The position numbers were made by a program, and so were the translations under genes. A stretch of 51,876 bases of DNA, from assembly GCA_028066245.1 (NCBI GenBank), contig JALCBR010000023.1, positions 1-51,876 on the forward strand. Direction: 5' to 3'. Positions 18,833 through 27,253 of this stretch are shown here, in pieces (position 1 is the stretch's first letter; each line of letters opens with the position of its first letter). The notes beneath the pieces are model-generated. The model worked only from the letters and a program-made list of their open reading frames with translations, made no database searches and had not been told where the DNA came from. This stretch comes from Pirellulales bacterium (GTDB lineage Bacteria; Planctomycetota; Planctomycetia; Pirellulales; S012-138).

Positions 18833-19174
18833 CTTGAGTGCCGGCAGAGTCTGATCGCCTCAACTGTGAGCGTGACTGACGAGATTAACAGGCACATCGG
18901 ACAATGTGGCCTGCTGCGGGCCCTCTGCATAGGTTTGCCCAAGCATGATGCTTGGCATCGAGGGAATCTGAATACGTGGCACTGTGTTGATGAACAACGG
19001 GGCTAGGCCTGTCGTACCGAACGAAGTTTGCCACAGTGCTCTGTTTGCCATTGTGCTCTTGTGCGGGTATCTCCTAGAGCACGCCGCGCTGGAGCCGTGA
19101 TTTCCTCGCACCTGCTCATTGCAATGAATCTTTTGATTGCGCGCCCTTGGATTGCAATATTCCGTTGCTCGCGA
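18833..19174. other. Intergenic region, no gene assigned
   Basis: A 342-base gap between two rightward genes. A minus-strand frame of about 63 codons (19051-18860) exists but has no recognisable motif or ribosome site. The gap presumably carries the promoter of the following gene. No terminator hairpin with a T-run was seen. Confidence 0.4.
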
Positions 19175-21673
19175 ATGCGACCCATCGCCCTGTTGTTAGC
19201 GCTTGCAGTTCCCCTGATTCTGAGTGTCAGGCCGGCATTTGCTGGAGGAGGGGCAGCTAACGTTGCGGTCATCATCAACGCCGAGAGTTGGGCATCGCTG
19301 ACGATTGCGAATGAATTCATTGCACTTCGCGACGTCCCGGTTGCCAACGTCGTTTACCTGAACGATGTGCCGGGATTCGAAACGGTGGATGTTGACGTTT
19401 TTCGTGCCAAGATTCTTGCGCCTGCGCTGGAAGCCTTGGAGCGGCGCGGGCTCGGTGCGCAGATTGATTATCTCGTTTACTCGTCAGACTTTCCCTATGG
19501 TGTCAATCTGGCAAAGGATATTGGCAACGCCAAGGTTCACCAGGTCGTCACCAAAGTTGGCTCGCTGACAGGCTTAACCTATCTCTGCCAACTGGTGCGT
19601 GGCAAACAGCTTTACTACCTGGATATCAACAGCAATCGCTATTATCGGCCGCTTGATACCGTTAACCCCGGTGAGGAATTCACCAACGATGAGTCCGCGA
19701 TCCAGAAAACGGCCACGGCGATCGAGTTGATCCAACAGGGAAAACACAGGCAAGCAGCTGATATCTTTACGGAACTGACGGAAAAGCACCCCAAGTCTGT
19801 GTTAGCCGCGTACTCCCTTGCCTGCTGCGAAGCCCAGCTTGGCAATCCGGTACAAGCAGTCAAGCACCTGGAAAGAGCGATTGAATTGGGGTGGTGGAAT
19901 ATCCAGCACACTCAAGCTGATGAGAACTTGGCCAACCTGCGAGATCGTGACGATTTCAAACAGCTCATTGCCCGGATGAAAGATCGCGTGATTAATGTCG
20001 GCGAATCGCAAGGCTTTCGTACGATGTATGCGTGGGATGAGTCGTTTCAAAAAGCGGCTCCCAATCGCGGCATCCGTTACTTGATCTCCAGTATGTTGGC
20101 CGCGACGAGTGGCCGCGGCACATCCGTCAATGAGGCGCTGAAATCTCTGCGCCGCGCCAAATCAGCTGATGGCACGCGGCCAGACGGCACAATCTATTTC
20201 ATGGACAACAAGAACATTCGGGCCGAAACTCGATCTTGGGGTTTTGCGTCTGCGAAGAGCCTGCTCAAAGACTTAGGCGTTAATGCGGAGATTATCAACG
20301 ACGGTACGATCCTGCCGCGAAACAAGCGATCCATCGCAGGGTTGATGGCCGGATATGCCAGCTTCAATCTGAAGGACTGGGGCAGCACGATTGTTCCGGG
20401 GGCGTTCTGCGAGCACCTAACCAGCTACGGCGGAGTGCTCAAACAGGACGCTGATCAGATGGCGCTTTCGGAGTGGATCGCCGCCGGTGCCACAGGCTCC
20501 AGCGGAGCCGTCACGGAGCCCTACGCGCTGCAATGGAAGTTCCCTACGCCTTTTATGCACGTGCACTATGCTCGCGGGAGCACACTTGGCGAAGCTTACT
20601 ACCAATCGGTGCAGATGCCTTACCAACTGTTGTTGGTCGGTGACCCGCTCTGCACGCCGTGGGCCGCTGCTCCCCAATTCCGCGTGGAAGGTGTTCGTAG
20701 CGGAGAGTCTGTCACGGGTCGCCTTTCATTGACTGCTCAGGCAACGGATGGAAAGGAATTCAAGCAATTTGAGTTCTACATTGATGGTCGCCGGGTCGGC
20801 ATGATCAAGCCGCAAGGTACCTTTGAAATGGACACCACCAAGGCGCCTGATGGCCATCATGAATTGGGTGTCGTTGCCATCGCAGACAATTCACTGGAGA
20901 CCCAGGGTATCCAGACAATTCCACTGACGTTCGCCAACCATGACAACAATGTGACCTTGTCGACGGCTAAGCCTGGCGTCATTTACGGAGAACCTGTCTT
21001 ATTGGATGTCAAAGCCACAGGCGCTGATGAGGTTGTCGTGCTCCAAAACGGCCGCCTCGTCGGACGGCTGGCAGCGAATGACGGCGATGTCGCTGAGACG
21101 GTCGATGTCGTGACGAATATGTTGGGCATGGGTGACGTGGAGTTCGTCGCCGTGGCGATGTTTGGAAACAAACCCACGGATCAGGCGATCAGCCGGCCGG
21201 TCAAAGTGACGATCTTTCCTCCCAAAGCCATGCTGGGAGTTGCTCGGCCACGTGGTGAATTGACTGCCGGTGTACAGGTTACCAACGCTGCCTCGCAAAC
21301 CACATTGATTGACAGCCTGGGGAAAGCTGAATGGCTCAAAACAGCGGACGTGGGCGATGGCGAATTCACCATCAACACATTCATCTCAGTCCCTGGTGAT
21401 GACTTGTATCAATTTCAGTGTCGCTCTGACTCGAAAGTCTCCATCACTTTGGACGATGTGCCACTCACACGACCGCAGGGCGAAGGAGGCGACGGAAAAT
21501 GGAAGTATGCTCCGCTACACCTCAGGCGTGGGTGGCACAAGTTGGAGATCAAAGTTGGCAACAAAGCCGGAGACGCAAAGCCCAATGGCTTTGGAGAGCG
21601 GATCGACGTTCGCTTTGGCGGGCACGGCACGCGCAGTCTGGATGGTACGTTCTGTCGAGCCATCAAGGAATGA
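19175..21673 (+). CDS. TIGR03790-family exported protein with TPR-like insert
   Basis: An 832-residue secreted protein. A signal peptide (RPIALLLALAVPLILSV) is followed by the TIGR03790 type of start (NVAVIINAESWASLTIANEF, then VPVANVVYLNDVP) and the GSSGAVTEPYALQWKFPTPF region near residue 445. Between them (about residues 187-252) is a short TPR-like helical insert (ADIFTELTEKHPKSVLAAYS; AVKHLERAIELGW). The C-terminal third looks like beta-sandwich repeats ending in a PA14-like segment (LYQFQCRSDSKVSITLDDV). The family has no known function. I chose the ATG at 19175 because the signal peptide begins there. The TIGR03790 assignment is from memory of its sequence pattern. Confidence 0.8.
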   Translation: MRPIALLLALAVPLILSVRPAFAGGGAANVAVIINAESWASLTIANEFIALRDVPVANVVYLNDVPGFETVDVDVFRAKILAPALEALERRGLGAQIDYLVYSSDFPYGVNLAKDIGNAKVHQVVTKVGSLTGLTYLCQLVRGKQLYYLDINSNRYYRPLDTVNPGEEFTNDESAIQKTATAIELIQQGKHRQAADIFTELTEKHPKSVLAAYSLACCEAQLGNPVQAVKHLERAIELGWWNIQHTQADENLANLRDRDDFKQLIARMKDRVINVGESQGFRTMYAWDESFQKAAPNRGIRYLISSMLAATSGRGTSVNEALKSLRRAKSADGTRPDGTIYFMDNKNIRAETRSWGFASAKSLLKDLGVNAEIINDGTILPRNKRSIAGLMAGYASFNLKDWGSTIVPGAFCEHLTSYGGVLKQDADQMALSEWIAAGATGSSGAVTEPYALQWKFPTPFMHVHYARGSTLGEAYYQSVQMPYQLLLVGDPLCTPWAAAPQFRVEGVRSGESVTGRLSLTAQATDGKEFKQFEFYIDGRRVGMIKPQGTFEMDTTKAPDGHHELGVVAIADNSLETQGIQTIPLTFANHDNNVTLSTAKPGVIYGEPVLLDVKATGADEVVVLQNGRLVGRLAANDGDVAETVDVVTNMLGMGDVEFVAVAMFGNKPTDQAISRPVKVTIFPPKAMLGVARPRGELTAGVQVTNAASQTTLIDSLGKAEWLKTADVGDGEFTINTFISVPGDDLYQFQCRSDSKVSITLDDVPLTRPQGEGGDGKWKYAPLHLRRGWHKLEIKVGNKAGDAKPNGFGERIDVRFGGHGTRSLDGTFCRAIKE

Positions 21674-21703
21674 TGCCGCCACATGCGTCGCGCAAGCGAA
21701 TGC

Positions 21704-22165
21704 CTATTGCGCGAGCCAATTGACTTTGCGCAGTCGAAGTGAGTTCTCGATCAAGACTAACAGCACATTGGGATCGAACGGCTTGCGAAGAAAGTAGGTG
21801 CAGCCTGCGGCGCGTGCCCTGCGCACAATACTTGGGTCTGATTCGCTACTGAGTACGATGACAGGAATCTCGTTCGTTGATGAGTCGTCCGTCAGGTGCT
21901 CACAGACGCTCAACCCGTCGGCATCAGGGAGGTTGGCATCCAGCACGATCAGCTGCGTTGGCTGACAACTCGCCATTCGCATAGCTGCCGCGCCGTCTCC
22001 CGCCGTGGCCACGGTAAACCCCTGGCGTGACAAGCTTGCCGAGAGCGATTCCAAAGCGCGCGGATCGTGATCGACGAGTAGAATCTGCCGACCGTTTCGA
22101 GAAGGAATGGGTTGCCGTTGTGAGCGTGTTCCCGGCTTCCAGCTTGGTCTGATTGTCGCCGTCAT
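21704..22165 (-). CDS. Single-domain response regulator
   Basis: A 153-residue receiver-domain protein. The acidic pocket is LLVDHDP, the phospho-accepting aspartate is D76 in LIVLDANLPDADG, the switch serine is in VIVLSSESD, and the conserved lysine is in FLRKPFDP. No output domain follows, so it probably acts by protein contact, as CheY or a phosphorelay carrier does. An unstructured 25-residue basic N-terminus precedes the domain. The ATG at 22165 is preferred; the frame is open to 22216. No histidine kinase gene is nearby. Confidence 0.85.
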   Translation of the reverse strand: MTATIRPSWKPGTRSQRQPIPSRNGRQILLVDHDPRALESLSASLSRQGFTVATAGDGAAAMRMASCQPTQLIVLDANLPDADGLSVCEHLTDDSSTNEIPVIVLSSESDPSIVRRARAAGCTYFLRKPFDPNVLLVLIENSLRLRKVNWLAQ

Positions 22166-22399
22166 CCACTGATTCTCCGAATGCCTTGGTCTGCCAGAAA
22201 CGTTGCCCGGCCGCAACGCAGGCTGCGCGCCTTTGAGAACGACTGAACTCTAGGGCGCAAATGAGGCCGGTCAAGAAATGCCCGCGATTTCCGCCGCAGG
22301 GCCTACCACCTGCACGGAGCAGCCGGAGCTAGAGCACCTGTCTGCTGTTCCGCTTGCCCGGATGGACGCTGTCAAGTCGTCACGAGATGGGAACCCAGA

Positions 22400-22444
22400 C
22401 ACCCTGCTCTCGGGCGTACGGGCGAAATTGTCATTGGTCAAATT
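22400..22444 (+). repeat. Left arm of a perfect 45-bp inverted repeat
   Basis: These 45 bases, beginning CACCCTGCTCTCGGGCGTAC, are the exact reverse complement of 22607-22651. The first mismatches lie at 22399/22652 and 22445/22606. The spacer between the arms is 162 bases. Confidence 0.95.
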
Positions 22445-22606
22445 CGGGGTGTTTCGGGCTGACGGGCGCGCTGCCGAGCGCCATAGGGGGTTGATGGTTA
22501 ACATGCTGCTGAACGTAACGTCGGGATTGGCGGTGATGTTTGCGGTGCCGTTGCTGGTCCATTGCATGGGCGTGAAGCGTTTGCGCCACCTCTCGGAGGT
22601 GGAAAA

Positions 22607-22651
22607 AATTTGACCAATGACAATTTCGCCCGTACGCCCGAGAGCAGGGTG
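22607..22651 (-). repeat. Right arm of a perfect 45-bp inverted repeat
   Basis: Exact reverse complement of 22400-22444. Just inside this arm is a small hairpin (CCACCTC/GAGGTGG at 22586-22602) followed by six A residues. Confidence 0.95.
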
Positions 22652-22892
22652 CGCGCAGACGCTGCAATTCAATCACGCGTCCGCAAAGCGATGGACCCTG
22701 AGACGAAGGGGGATCATCGGGGAGGTGTTCTCGAGCGCCTTTCTTCTTGAGGCGTGCCCGCGCGGCGAAAACGGGACAAACTCGACCATGATAACTTCGC
22801 CGTACATGTGAGAACGTGGCGTGTGGCCTCCCATCGCGGAACGATTTGACAGCGTTCGTCCGGGCGAGCGGAACAGCCATCAGACAGGCGCT

Positions 22893-23246
22893 CTATTCCT
22901 CGGCATCGTCCGATTCGTCATCCTCTCGGCGGATCAGTTGGCCCAACCACCAACCCCAAGTGATGTAGTGCAGAAATGCAATCAGAAAGACGCCGCCAAC
23001 GATAGCGATGGCAACAGGCGCGACGCCTCCAAAGGGAATTGCCAACAGGACGAACAACGTCAGCAAGATGATTCCTGAAAACGACGCCAGCAGAATGCTC
23101 ATGCAGCCCCGCTGTTGGGCGGCTGTGGGTTCTGGCGGTCGTTGAGGTCGGACCGGTACTTGCGGCACGCCAGGACCTGACGGCTCACCCGCCTCGTTCG
23201 CAGAGGAATCCGCCGGCGGGAATTCTGAAGGGGAAGTCGAATTCAT
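22893..23246 (-). CDS. Small membrane protein with proline-rich N-terminus
   Basis: A 117-residue protein. The first 48 residues are polar and proline-rich (GPGVPQVPVRPQRPPEPTAA). Two membrane helices follow (ILLASFSGIILLTLFVLLA and VAIAIVGGVFLIAFLHYI), then a short WGWWLGQLIRRE segment and a very acidic tail (DDESDDAEE). I chose the ATG at 23246 (MNSTSPSEFPP); the frame opens at 23300. It lies downstream of the recombinase gene in the same direction. No known family. Confidence 0.65.
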   Translation of the reverse strand: MNSTSPSEFPPADSSANEAGEPSGPGVPQVPVRPQRPPEPTAAQQRGCMSILLASFSGIILLTLFVLLAIPFGGVAPVAIAIVGGVFLIAFLHYITWGWWLGQLIRREDDESDDAEE

Positions 23247-23359
23247 CGCACCAATGTAACCAGCGCGTGGCACGTCCGACAGCCTACCTCGTGCCGGCAT
23301 GGCGTCTGACCACCATCGCAGTGGTCCAGCTGGTGAGGAGCTTTTGCGTGATTATACCT

Positions 23360-24283
23360 TCAGCCAGCACGCTGTCGGGCGGCACTGGCCCGGGGATGAG
23401 CCTGCTCGTAGATCGAAATCAGGTGCGATGTGGTGACATGCGTGTAGATTTGCGTCGTCGCCAGACTCTTGTGGCCCAGCAATTCTTGCACGCTGCGGAT
23501 GTCCGCACCGGAATCGAGCAAGTGTGTGGCAAAACTATGGCGCAACGTGTGCGGTGATGTCCGTTGATCCAACCCGGCGATCTTCAAGTGCTTTTCCAGC
23601 AATCGCCCAACGCTGCGAACTGTAATGCGCTTGCCAAATCGATTAACAAAAACCGGAGCCGAGGGGCCTTGCGCTTCCGCGACGTGGAGTTCACGCTTGC
23701 GCATCCAAGCCTTTAGCGCACGCTTTGCGAACGAGCCGACGGGGGCCATCCTCTCCCGTCTTCCCTTACCCCGAACCCGCAGCAGTCCAGCAGCGAAATC
23801 CAGGTCAGAATCATTGAGGCCAACGACCTCACTTACCCGCAAGCCTGCAGAGTACATGGTTTCCAGAATCGCTCGATCACGCAGTCCGTCATCGCGGTTT
23901 TCCGGAGGAGTTTGCAGCAAGCGTCCCAATTCCTCCGTCGACAAGAAGTGCGGCAGCTTGCGTTGGCGTCGCGGGTTTCTTAGTGGTTTGGCTGGGTTGT
24001 CTTGTCGCCAACCCTCTCGCTGTCCAAAGCGAAAGAAGCTGCGCATCGAAGCCAGGCGGCGTGCAATCGTTGCCGGCGAGTAGTCGCAGGCATGCAAGTG
24101 CGACAGATAACCGCGCAAGTCAAGCGTTGTCACCTCTTCGGGATCGGGAGCCTCGCCACCGCTCGCTTCAACAAGATGCTCGCAAAGCGCTGAGAGGTCT
24201 TCGCGGTAACTCTTAACCGTGTAGTCCGATGCGTGTCGCTCAACACGCAAATAGGTCAAGAATCGCTGAACCGCCGAATGCAT
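23360..24283 (-). CDS. xerC: Tyrosine recombinase, XerC/XerD type
   Basis: A 307-residue site-specific recombinase that probably resolves chromosome dimers at dif together with a partner. The N-terminal SAM-like DNA-binding domain (about residues 1-95) precedes the catalytic domain with all expected residues: R149 (SAGLRVSEV), K173 (VRGKGRRER), H245 and R248 (SPHTLRHSFATHLL), H271 (LLGHKSLATTQ) and the nucleophile Y280 (QIYTHV). Length and spacing match housekeeping Xer proteins rather than phage integrases. XerC versus XerD cannot be settled by eye; the C-terminal HPRA segment favours XerC. Confidence 0.88.
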   Translation of the reverse strand: MHSAVQRFLTYLRVERHASDYTVKSYREDLSALCEHLVEASGGEAPDPEEVTTLDLRGYLSHLHACDYSPATIARRLASMRSFFRFGQREGWRQDNPAKPLRNPRRQRKLPHFLSTEELGRLLQTPPENRDDGLRDRAILETMYSAGLRVSEVVGLNDSDLDFAAGLLRVRGKGRRERMAPVGSFAKRALKAWMRKRELHVAEAQGPSAPVFVNRFGKRITVRSVGRLLEKHLKIAGLDQRTSPHTLRHSFATHLLDSGADIRSVQELLGHKSLATTQIYTHVTTSHLISIYEQAHPRASAARQRAG

Positions 24284-24396
24284 TGATGCGCGTTAGATAG
24301 TCTCGTGGCTTTCGCCGGCAAGGTGGAAAACATCATCAAGAAGATCAGGACGACAACTCTCAGTCTGTGACTAGCGGCCACCAGTTTGCGTACCGG

Positions 24397-24633
24397 CTAG
24401 GCCCAGTCGTCATCTTCGGTTGCTTCGGCTGGCATTTCAAAGCGAGCCGATTCTGCTTCGTGACGCACCTTTTGACTCAGGACTGCGGCGTCATACCAAC
24501 TAAAGGAAAGCTCGGGGTCAGAGGCGTAGCGTCCCATGCTGCGCAGGACTTCACCGCGATTTTCGTCGTTGTAGAGGAATACGTAGCGCTCCTCGCCCTT
24601 GACTAACGCTACGACATTGATGTCATTCTCCAC
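24397..24633 (-). CDS. Conserved small acidic protein
   Basis: A 78-residue soluble protein (INVVALVKGEERYVFLYNDE, then LRSMGRYASDPELSFSWYDA). The mix of short strands and helices and the clean N-terminus look like a genuine folded domain. I recall similar short proteins in other planctomycetes, but know of no function. It lies between an envelope lipoprotein gene (98 bases upstream) and the Xer recombinase gene (113 bases downstream), all leftward. Confidence 0.75.
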   Translation of the reverse strand: MENDINVVALVKGEERYVFLYNDENRGEVLRSMGRYASDPELSFSWYDAAVLSQKVRHEAESARFEMPAEATEDDDWA

Positions 24634-24731
24634 GCGCTCTCTCCTTCTGGTCGCCGTCTGCGGGTTGAGTACGAGAACGGACGATGCCTGGGTGTGCGGA
24701 TCCTTCCTCTGTCCGTCGTCTGCTTGTGCGC

Positions 24732-25733
24732 TTATCGGCGTTTAGACCACCGCCACGTTACTCGGGTTTCGTCAGCTCCCCCGCGCGCTGAAAGCATGTC
24801 TTGAATGTGCATGCGACTACAGAAGCGAATGAAGTCACCGCTGCGCTGTACATATCCTTGCCATCCATCCATGCGCTCATCTTGATGGACACGGCTATCT
24901 CGCTTGAGCGCGGCAATCACTGCCGGATCGTTACCATTGAACGAAGATGTGTGGCGCAGCACAGGAGTTGTCGATGTCGCTTGCGGTGCCGTTGCATCGG
25001 GAGCAATCGTCACGCGCGGAGTACTTGATAGACTTAAGGGATCTTGCGTAGTTGGACCTGCTGGTACATTCGCTATTCCTGTCAACGTTCCAGAGGGAGC
25101 ACCACTTGGACCGGGCGAAGGGACGGGCAACTGCTGTGGCTGCACTGCTGGAGATGATTCTTGGATGTCACCTCCGGCAGACTCTCGGGAGGCTTCCACT
25201 TGCTGTCGCGCCTGGGCGAACTCGGCTTCATACCGCAAGCGCGCGGGGATCAGGAGTTCGTGCTTGGAACCCAAAGGCAGACCGTAACCCGCAATGATCT
25301 CCGCTAGCGAAGGATCCGCTGCGTACCACTCTGTCGTCAAGGAATAGCGCGGCGGGTAGAAGGGGTCATAGTCCGTGACGGCGCCGATAACCACCGCGTC
25401 AACTTCCAAGATCTGAGCTAGTTGCCGAACATGCTCGCCCTGGTTGAGCGCCAACTTGTAGGTCCGCAACGTTTGCTCGGTGACACCTATGGGAACAACT
25501 TCGAAACCCGGAATCTGCTGCAACTCATTGAAGTAAGCCAACGCGCAGGCACGCCCGTCCAGCGTGGGTTCCGTGCTTAAGTTGAAGAATGGCGCCACGG
25601 CAACCTTTTGCAACTCCGGATAAGGATTGCGTACCCGGGGCTCGTGAACCATCTCTGGCCAAGTCTGGCACCCGCATGCGGTGAGTGCTGTGCTGGCTGC
25701 CAGCAGAGAGAAGAGAAGGGCGCGGGAGGTCAC
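24732..25733 (-). CDS. LpoB/CsgG-like envelope lipoprotein
   Basis: A 333-residue lipoprotein. The signal ends in the lipobox LTAC (ALLFSLLAASTALTAC). Residues about 30-170 show the pattern of the LpoB/CsgG-like fold: LQKVAVAPFFNLSTEPTLDG, a helix (ACALAYFNELQQ), GFEVVPIGVTEQ, and ILEVDAVVIGAVTDYDPFYP. A Pro/Gln/Ser/Thr-rich linker follows (SPAVQPQQLPVPSPGPSG), then a helical C-terminus (DPAVIAALKRDSR) and basic tail. Proteins of this fold report on or activate envelope machines. I chose GTG at 25733 because the signal peptide begins there; the frame is open to 26111, which would bury the signal peptide. Confidence 0.78.
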   Translation of the reverse strand: MTSRALLFSLLAASTALTACGCQTWPEMVHEPRVRNPYPELQKVAVAPFFNLSTEPTLDGRACALAYFNELQQIPGFEVVPIGVTEQTLRTYKLALNQGEHVRQLAQILEVDAVVIGAVTDYDPFYPPRYSLTTEWYAADPSLAEIIAGYGLPLGSKHELLIPARLRYEAEFAQARQQVEASRESAGGDIQESSPAVQPQQLPVPSPGPSGAPSGTLTGIANVPAGPTTQDPLSLSSTPRVTIAPDATAPQATSTTPVLRHTSSFNGNDPAVIAALKRDSRVHQDERMDGWQGYVQRSGDFIRFCSRMHIQDMLSARGGADETRVTWRWSKRR

Positions 25734-26267
25734 CGTAGAACTCTGATGTGAGACGCATCCCCCGCGAAACAGAACGCTCCGGCAGCACCTAAGAGATACG
25801 TGGGAGTCCGTTCCGCCCGCATTATCGTCACAAACTGTAAGGCACTTGAAGTTTTTCTGACCGACAAACTCCCCTGCGTTTTTGCTGTATTCGGCAACCA
25901 TTGCGGGGCTAGCACGGCCGTTGCTTGCAGTAAGAGCGCTAAAATCGAAAAAAGGCTTTCGTTCCGGGCAATCAGCAACCGAAATCAAATCAACAGGTGT
26001 CCAAGTGCTTGCGCCGCGCGGCGTTTTTCGCGAGGTCAGGCGAGTGGAATCGCGGCAGGCAGGCTCATTACTTTCAGTCCATTGAGCGCCGCCCCGTCTT
26101 GGGCAACACAAGAACGAACGGACTGGTCGATTCGCCGGCTCGTGCTCGCACCGATGTGGCTATTCCACAGCAGGTGCCGAGGGCGCGGCGCGTTAGGCCG
26201 GCGAAGAGGCGCTCCCCGTGGCGCCTGGCAATTTGTCAAGGATGCATACACATCGAGGAGGGAACCG
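25734..26267. other. Divergent intergenic region
   Basis: A 534-base region between the leftward lipoprotein gene and the rightward BON-domain gene. Open frames continue into it from both sides but lack family-like composition. AT-rich patches at about 25850-25965 may hold promoters; none could be assigned with confidence. A strong Shine-Dalgarno sequence ends it (GAGGAGGG, 26255-26262). Confidence 0.4.
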
Positions 26268-26960
26268 ATGCGACACGTGATTCTGGCTCTTGCGGTGCTG
26301 GCGTTTTGCGCGCCGACGTCGGTGGAGGCGCAGGAGAGCGACCAGGTCGTCGCCGACCAGCTCGCCAACTCGCTCAAGGCCTCTGGCCAATTGAGTGGCT
26401 ACCAAATCAAAGTCAGCTATGGCAGCGGTGTTGCCATGCTGGAAGGCTGGGTTGCTGACCAGCAGCAAATGGATGCGGCGGTCGCCGTGATCAATCAGCA
26501 GCCGACAGTCGATTCAGTCGTCAACAAGCTCAAGATTGAAGACACTCAGCCCGTCATTCGGTCAGTTCAACATCAGACCCCGATGCCGTTGGCACGCCCG
26601 GTTTCGCATCAGCAGCCGGTCAGCTTCTCAGCTCTCTCGCGTCGTCAGGACGCTCCGGCTGCGGCCGTTCCGCAGCCTGCGGTTCAAGGCGTTCCGCAAG
26701 GAGTTCCGCAGGGCGGTTATCCCGGTATGTACGATCAGCCTTACATGCCTAACTACGCTTGGCCTTCCTACGCGGCTTATCCCAACTACGCTGCTGTTGG
26801 ATATCCCAAGCAGTATTCACCAGCCGCTTGGCCATACATTGGCCCGTTCTATCCCTATCCGCAGGTTCCGCTCGGTTGGCGGAAAGTCACCTTGGAATGG
26901 GATGACGGCTGGTGGTTCCTCGATTTCTCGGACCAGCGTCACCACGGCCATGCCCGCTAG
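26268..26960 (+). CDS. Exported BON-domain protein with Pro/Tyr-rich tail
   Basis: A 230-residue protein. A signal peptide (RHVILALAVLAFCAPTSVEA) is followed by a single BON domain (about residues 28-85: LANSLKASGQLSGYQIKVSY, VAMLEGWVADQQQMDAAV, VVNKLKIED). BON domains bind membranes or other envelope components. The rest is a low-complexity region rich in Pro, Gln, Tyr and Gly with VPQG repeats, and a C-terminal aromatic segment (WRKVTLEWDDGWWFLDF). The ATG at 26268 has GAGGAGGG six bases upstream, which settles the start. A strong terminator follows. Confidence 0.85.
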   Translation: MRHVILALAVLAFCAPTSVEAQESDQVVADQLANSLKASGQLSGYQIKVSYGSGVAMLEGWVADQQQMDAAVAVINQQPTVDSVVNKLKIEDTQPVIRSVQHQTPMPLARPVSHQQPVSFSALSRRQDAPAAAVPQPAVQGVPQGVPQGGYPGMYDQPYMPNYAWPSYAAYPNYAAVGYPKQYSPAAWPYIGPFYPYPQVPLGWRKVTLEWDDGWWFLDFSDQRHHGHAR

Positions 26961-27014
26961 GCGACGGTTGAAGACAACATCTGGCTGAGATGATCGGCTC
27001 ATAAGAGCTTGCAA

Positions 27015-27053
27015 ACGCCCTGGCCGCTTCCCGTAGTGGCCAGGGTGTTTTTC
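27015..27053 (+). terminator. Rho-independent terminator after BON-domain gene
   Basis: Stem CCCTGGCC/GGCCAGGG (27018-27025 with 27038-27045), extended by further pairs on both sides, followed by TGTTTTTC. It lies 55 bases past the stop. Confidence 0.85.
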
Positions 27054-27253
27054 TTTGGCGCTCCACGGCAGCACTGCCCGCACATCGCTGAATCGCCGCA
27101 CAATCCAAAAAAGTCGCAAGTTCGTCACAGATTGACACGATAACTAGGTTAGCTCCGCTCTCGAGAACCACGAGTCCAAGTTCTCCGACGGACAACACAC
27201 AGATCATTGGGACAATTCACGCCACGACTTGTTGACCGGTCGGGGGACACTCC

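Larger units (their letters stand above)
22331..22890. repeat. Nested inverted-repeat element (three copies of one unit)
   Basis: One repeat unit of about 120 bases occurs three times. Copy A runs rightward at about 22334-22457. Copy B is an exact but partial leftward copy at 22607-22651. Copy C is a diverged full leftward copy at about 22763-22888. A and C share the block beginning CCTGTCTG and CTGTTCCGCT and ending GATGG at roughly 85 percent identity, with weaker similarity beyond. The whole therefore forms a nested palindrome about 560 bases long. It holds no convincing gene, although open frames cross it. It lies between two minus-strand genes. Origin (MITE-like element, decayed mobile element or structured RNA) is open. 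Confidence 0.75.

Noticed and set aside
18860-19051. A possible 63-residue minus-strand gene between two rightward genes
   Set aside because: The sequence looks somewhat protein-like but there is no ribosome site, no motif and no partner; too weak to list as a gene.
22586-22610. A Rho-independent terminator at the small hairpin in the repeat
   Set aside because: The hairpin is followed by A residues on the plus strand, and on the minus strand the T-run lies on the wrong side.
22431-22880. A 149-codon minus-strand open frame across the inverted repeat
   Set aside because: Most of it is repeat arm and the composition is arginine/histidine-rich without any motif. It is explained by the repeat unit being open in several frames.
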